A stretch of DNA of 6,187 bases from an uncultured Lachnospiraceae bacterium (lineage in GTDB: Bacteria; Bacillota; Clostridia; Lachnospirales; Lachnospiraceae): positions 1 to 6,187 of the forward strand of contig CADBLW010000292.1 of NCBI GenBank assembly GCA_902795625.1. Direction: 5' to 3'. How positions within the stretch are numbered: the stretch's first letter is position 1; each line of letters starts with the position of its first letter. The position numbers and the translations under genes were made by a program. Of this stretch, positions 4,800 to 6,187 are shown one piece after another. Under the pieces are notes generated by a model that saw only the letters and a program-made list of their open reading frames with translations, was not told the DNA's origin and ran no database searches.

Positions 4800-6187
4800 A
4801 TGGATTTTGAGAACATGACGGTACCGGCAGAGACGAGCGAAGAGCCGGTATCCAAGAACTTTATCGAGATGATCATTGAGAAGGATATTGCAGAGGGCAG
4901 CTGTGACAAGGTGATCACGCGGTTCCCGCCGGAGCCGAACGGATACCTTCACATCGGCCACGCAAAGGCAATACTGTTAAACTACGGTCTGGCGAAAAAA
5001 TACGGCGGTCAGTTCAATCTGCGTTTTGACGACACGAACCCGACGAAGGAGAAGACGGAGTTTGTCGAGTCGATCGCGAAGGATGTACGGTGGCTGGGCG
5101 CTGATTTCGAGGACCGTTTGTTTTTTGCTTCCAACTATTTCGGTGAGATGTACGAGGCGGCAATCCGCCTGATCAAGAAGGGAAAGGCTTTCGTGTGCGA
5201 TCTCTCGGCAGAAGAGATCCGCGAGTATCGCGGTACGCTGACCGAACCCGGCAAGAACAGCCCGTACCGCGACCGCAGCATCGAGGAGAACCTTCGCCTG
5301 TTCGAGGGTATGAAGAACGGTGAGTTTGCGGACGGATCGAAGGTGCTCCGCGCTAAGATCGACATGGCTTCGCCCAACATCAATATGAGAGACCCCGTCA
5401 TTTACCGCGTGGCGCGCATGACGCATCACAACACCGGGGACAAGTGGTGCATCTATCCGATGTATGACTACGCGCATCCCATTGAGGACGCGATCGAGAA
5501 TATTACGCACTCCCTGTGCACACTGGAATTTGAGGATCACCGGCCTCTCTACGACTGGGTCGTAAGAGAAGCAGGCTTTGTACATCCTCCCAGACAGATC
5601 GAATTTGCCAAGATGTACCTGACCAATGTGGTCACCGGAAAGAGATATATCAAGAAGCTCGTCGAGCAGGGTATCGTGGACGGCTGGGATGATCCCAGAC
5701 TGGTCAGCATTTCCGGCCTCCGCCGCAGAGGCTTTACACCTGCGTCCATTAAGAGATTTGTCGAACTCAGCGGAATCTCCAAGGCGCAGTCCTCCTCGGA
5801 TTACGCCATGCTCGAGTACTGCATCAGAGAGGATCTCAAACCCAGCTGCAGCAGAATGCTCGCAGTCCTCAATCCGCTCAAACTGATCATCGACAACTAC
5901 CCCGAGGATCAGATCGAGATGCTTGACGCTGACAACAACCTCGAGAACCCGGATCTGGGCAAGAGACAGATTCCGTTCGGACGCGAGCTCTGGATCGAGA
6001 AAGAGGACTTTCTGACAGCTCCGATCCCCAAATACAAGAGACTCTATCCCGGAAACGAGGTGAGACTCATGTATGCTTACTTTGTAAAGTGCGTCGGTTA
6101 CGACACCGACGAGAACGGAAATGTCACCGCCGTACATTGCACTTATGATCCCGAGACCAAGAGCGGAAGCGGATTTACCGGCCGCAA
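4800..6187 (+). CDS. glnS: Glutaminyl-tRNA synthetase, 3'-truncated by the window edge
   Basis: The frame is open from ATG 4800 to the window end: 462 codons of a family usually about 550 residues long, so most of the C-terminal anticodon-binding barrels lie outside. GlnRS is a class I synthetase charging tRNA-Gln with glutamine in the cytoplasm. The Rossmann fold carries RFPPEPNGYLHIGHAK (HIGH at 51-54), then LRFDDTNP (74-81) and the WDDPRLVSISGLRRRGFTP segment characteristic of GlnRS. The second class I signature, MSKR in E. coli GlnRS, reads TGKR (279-282), which I recall as common in clostridial GlnRS. Related GluRS is excluded by the RFPPEPNG and DDTNP signatures. Many Firmicutes lack GlnRS and use GatCAB transamidation, so its presence fits a restricted clostridial group. 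Arginine codons change from almost all CGN before 5545 to mainly AGA afterwards. It is transcribed from its own promoter. Confidence 0.97.
   Translation, partial: MDFENMTVPAETSEEPVSKNFIEMIIEKDIAEGSCDKVITRFPPEPNGYLHIGHAKAILLNYGLAKKYGGQFNLRFDDTNPTKEKTEFVESIAKDVRWLGADFEDRLFFASNYFGEMYEAAIRLIKKGKAFVCDLSAEEIREYRGTLTEPGKNSPYRDRSIEENLRLFEGMKNGEFADGSKVLRAKIDMASPNINMRDPVIYRVARMTHHNTGDKWCIYPMYDYAHPIEDAIENITHSLCTLEFEDHRPLYDWVVREAGFVHPPRQIEFAKMYLTNVVTGKRYIKKLVEQGIVDGWDDPRLVSISGLRRRGFTPASIKRFVELSGISKAQSSSDYAMLEYCIREDLKPSCSRMLAVLNPLKLIIDNYPEDQIEMLDADNNLENPDLGKRQIPFGRELWIEKEDFLTAPIPKYKRLYPGNEVRLMYAYFVKCVGYDTDENGNVTAVHCTYDPETKSGSGFTGR

Noticed and set aside
4977..6137. 386-codon open frame on the - strand opposite glnS
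   Set aside because: It is also codon-register antisense; it ends exactly where glnS uses a TTA leucine codon at 4977. The + strand is unmistakably GlnRS.

Overview
The window most likely comes from the chromosome of a mid-GC Clostridia member, probably Lachnospiraceae or a relative. This is an inference from the genes: strong AGGAGG-type ribosome binding sites, a Gln/Pro-repeat single-pass membrane protein typical of Firmicutes, a phosphoglycerol-transferase-type membrane enzyme, an HD-GYP-like signalling protein, and a glutaminyl-tRNA synthetase with a clostridial-looking sequence. All four supported genes lie on the + strand. No RNA gene, insertion sequence, CRISPR array or phage gene was seen.

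Layout. (1) Positions 1-982 hold the 3' part of a gene whose start lies before the window. About 120 visible residues of QQPV/QQPTY/QQPY repeats lead into a lysine patch, one membrane helix and an extracytoplasmic domain of about 170 residues. (2) Positions 983-1178 hold two hairpins, one of them a strong terminator-like stem at 1077-1110, and a GC-rich hairpin just before the next start. (3) Positions 1179-2711 encode a membrane-anchored enzyme of the alkaline phosphatase superfamily. It resembles the OpgB/MdoB branch of phosphoglycerol transferases but ends soon after the catalytic domain. (4) After 67 bases with small inverted repeats and an excellent ribosome binding site, 2779-4662 encodes a soluble 627-residue protein: about 400 helical residues of unknown function, then an HD-GYP-like domain with all expected binuclear metal ligands but an altered signature loop. 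(5) A GC hairpin at 4671-4691, an AT-rich promoter region with an extended -10 box, and a good ribosome binding site lead into (6) glnS, cut off by the window end after 462 codons.

How they may work together. The phosphoglycerol transferase and the HD-GYP-like gene are probably co-transcribed. That raises the possibility of cyclic-dinucleotide control of cell-envelope glycerophosphate decoration, but nothing in the sequence proves it. glnS has its own promoter and is a separate housekeeping unit. The points most worth following are the variant HD-GYP loop with its unrecognised N-terminal region, the Gln/Pro repeat with a 126-bp higher-order period, and the change in arginine codon use within glnS.
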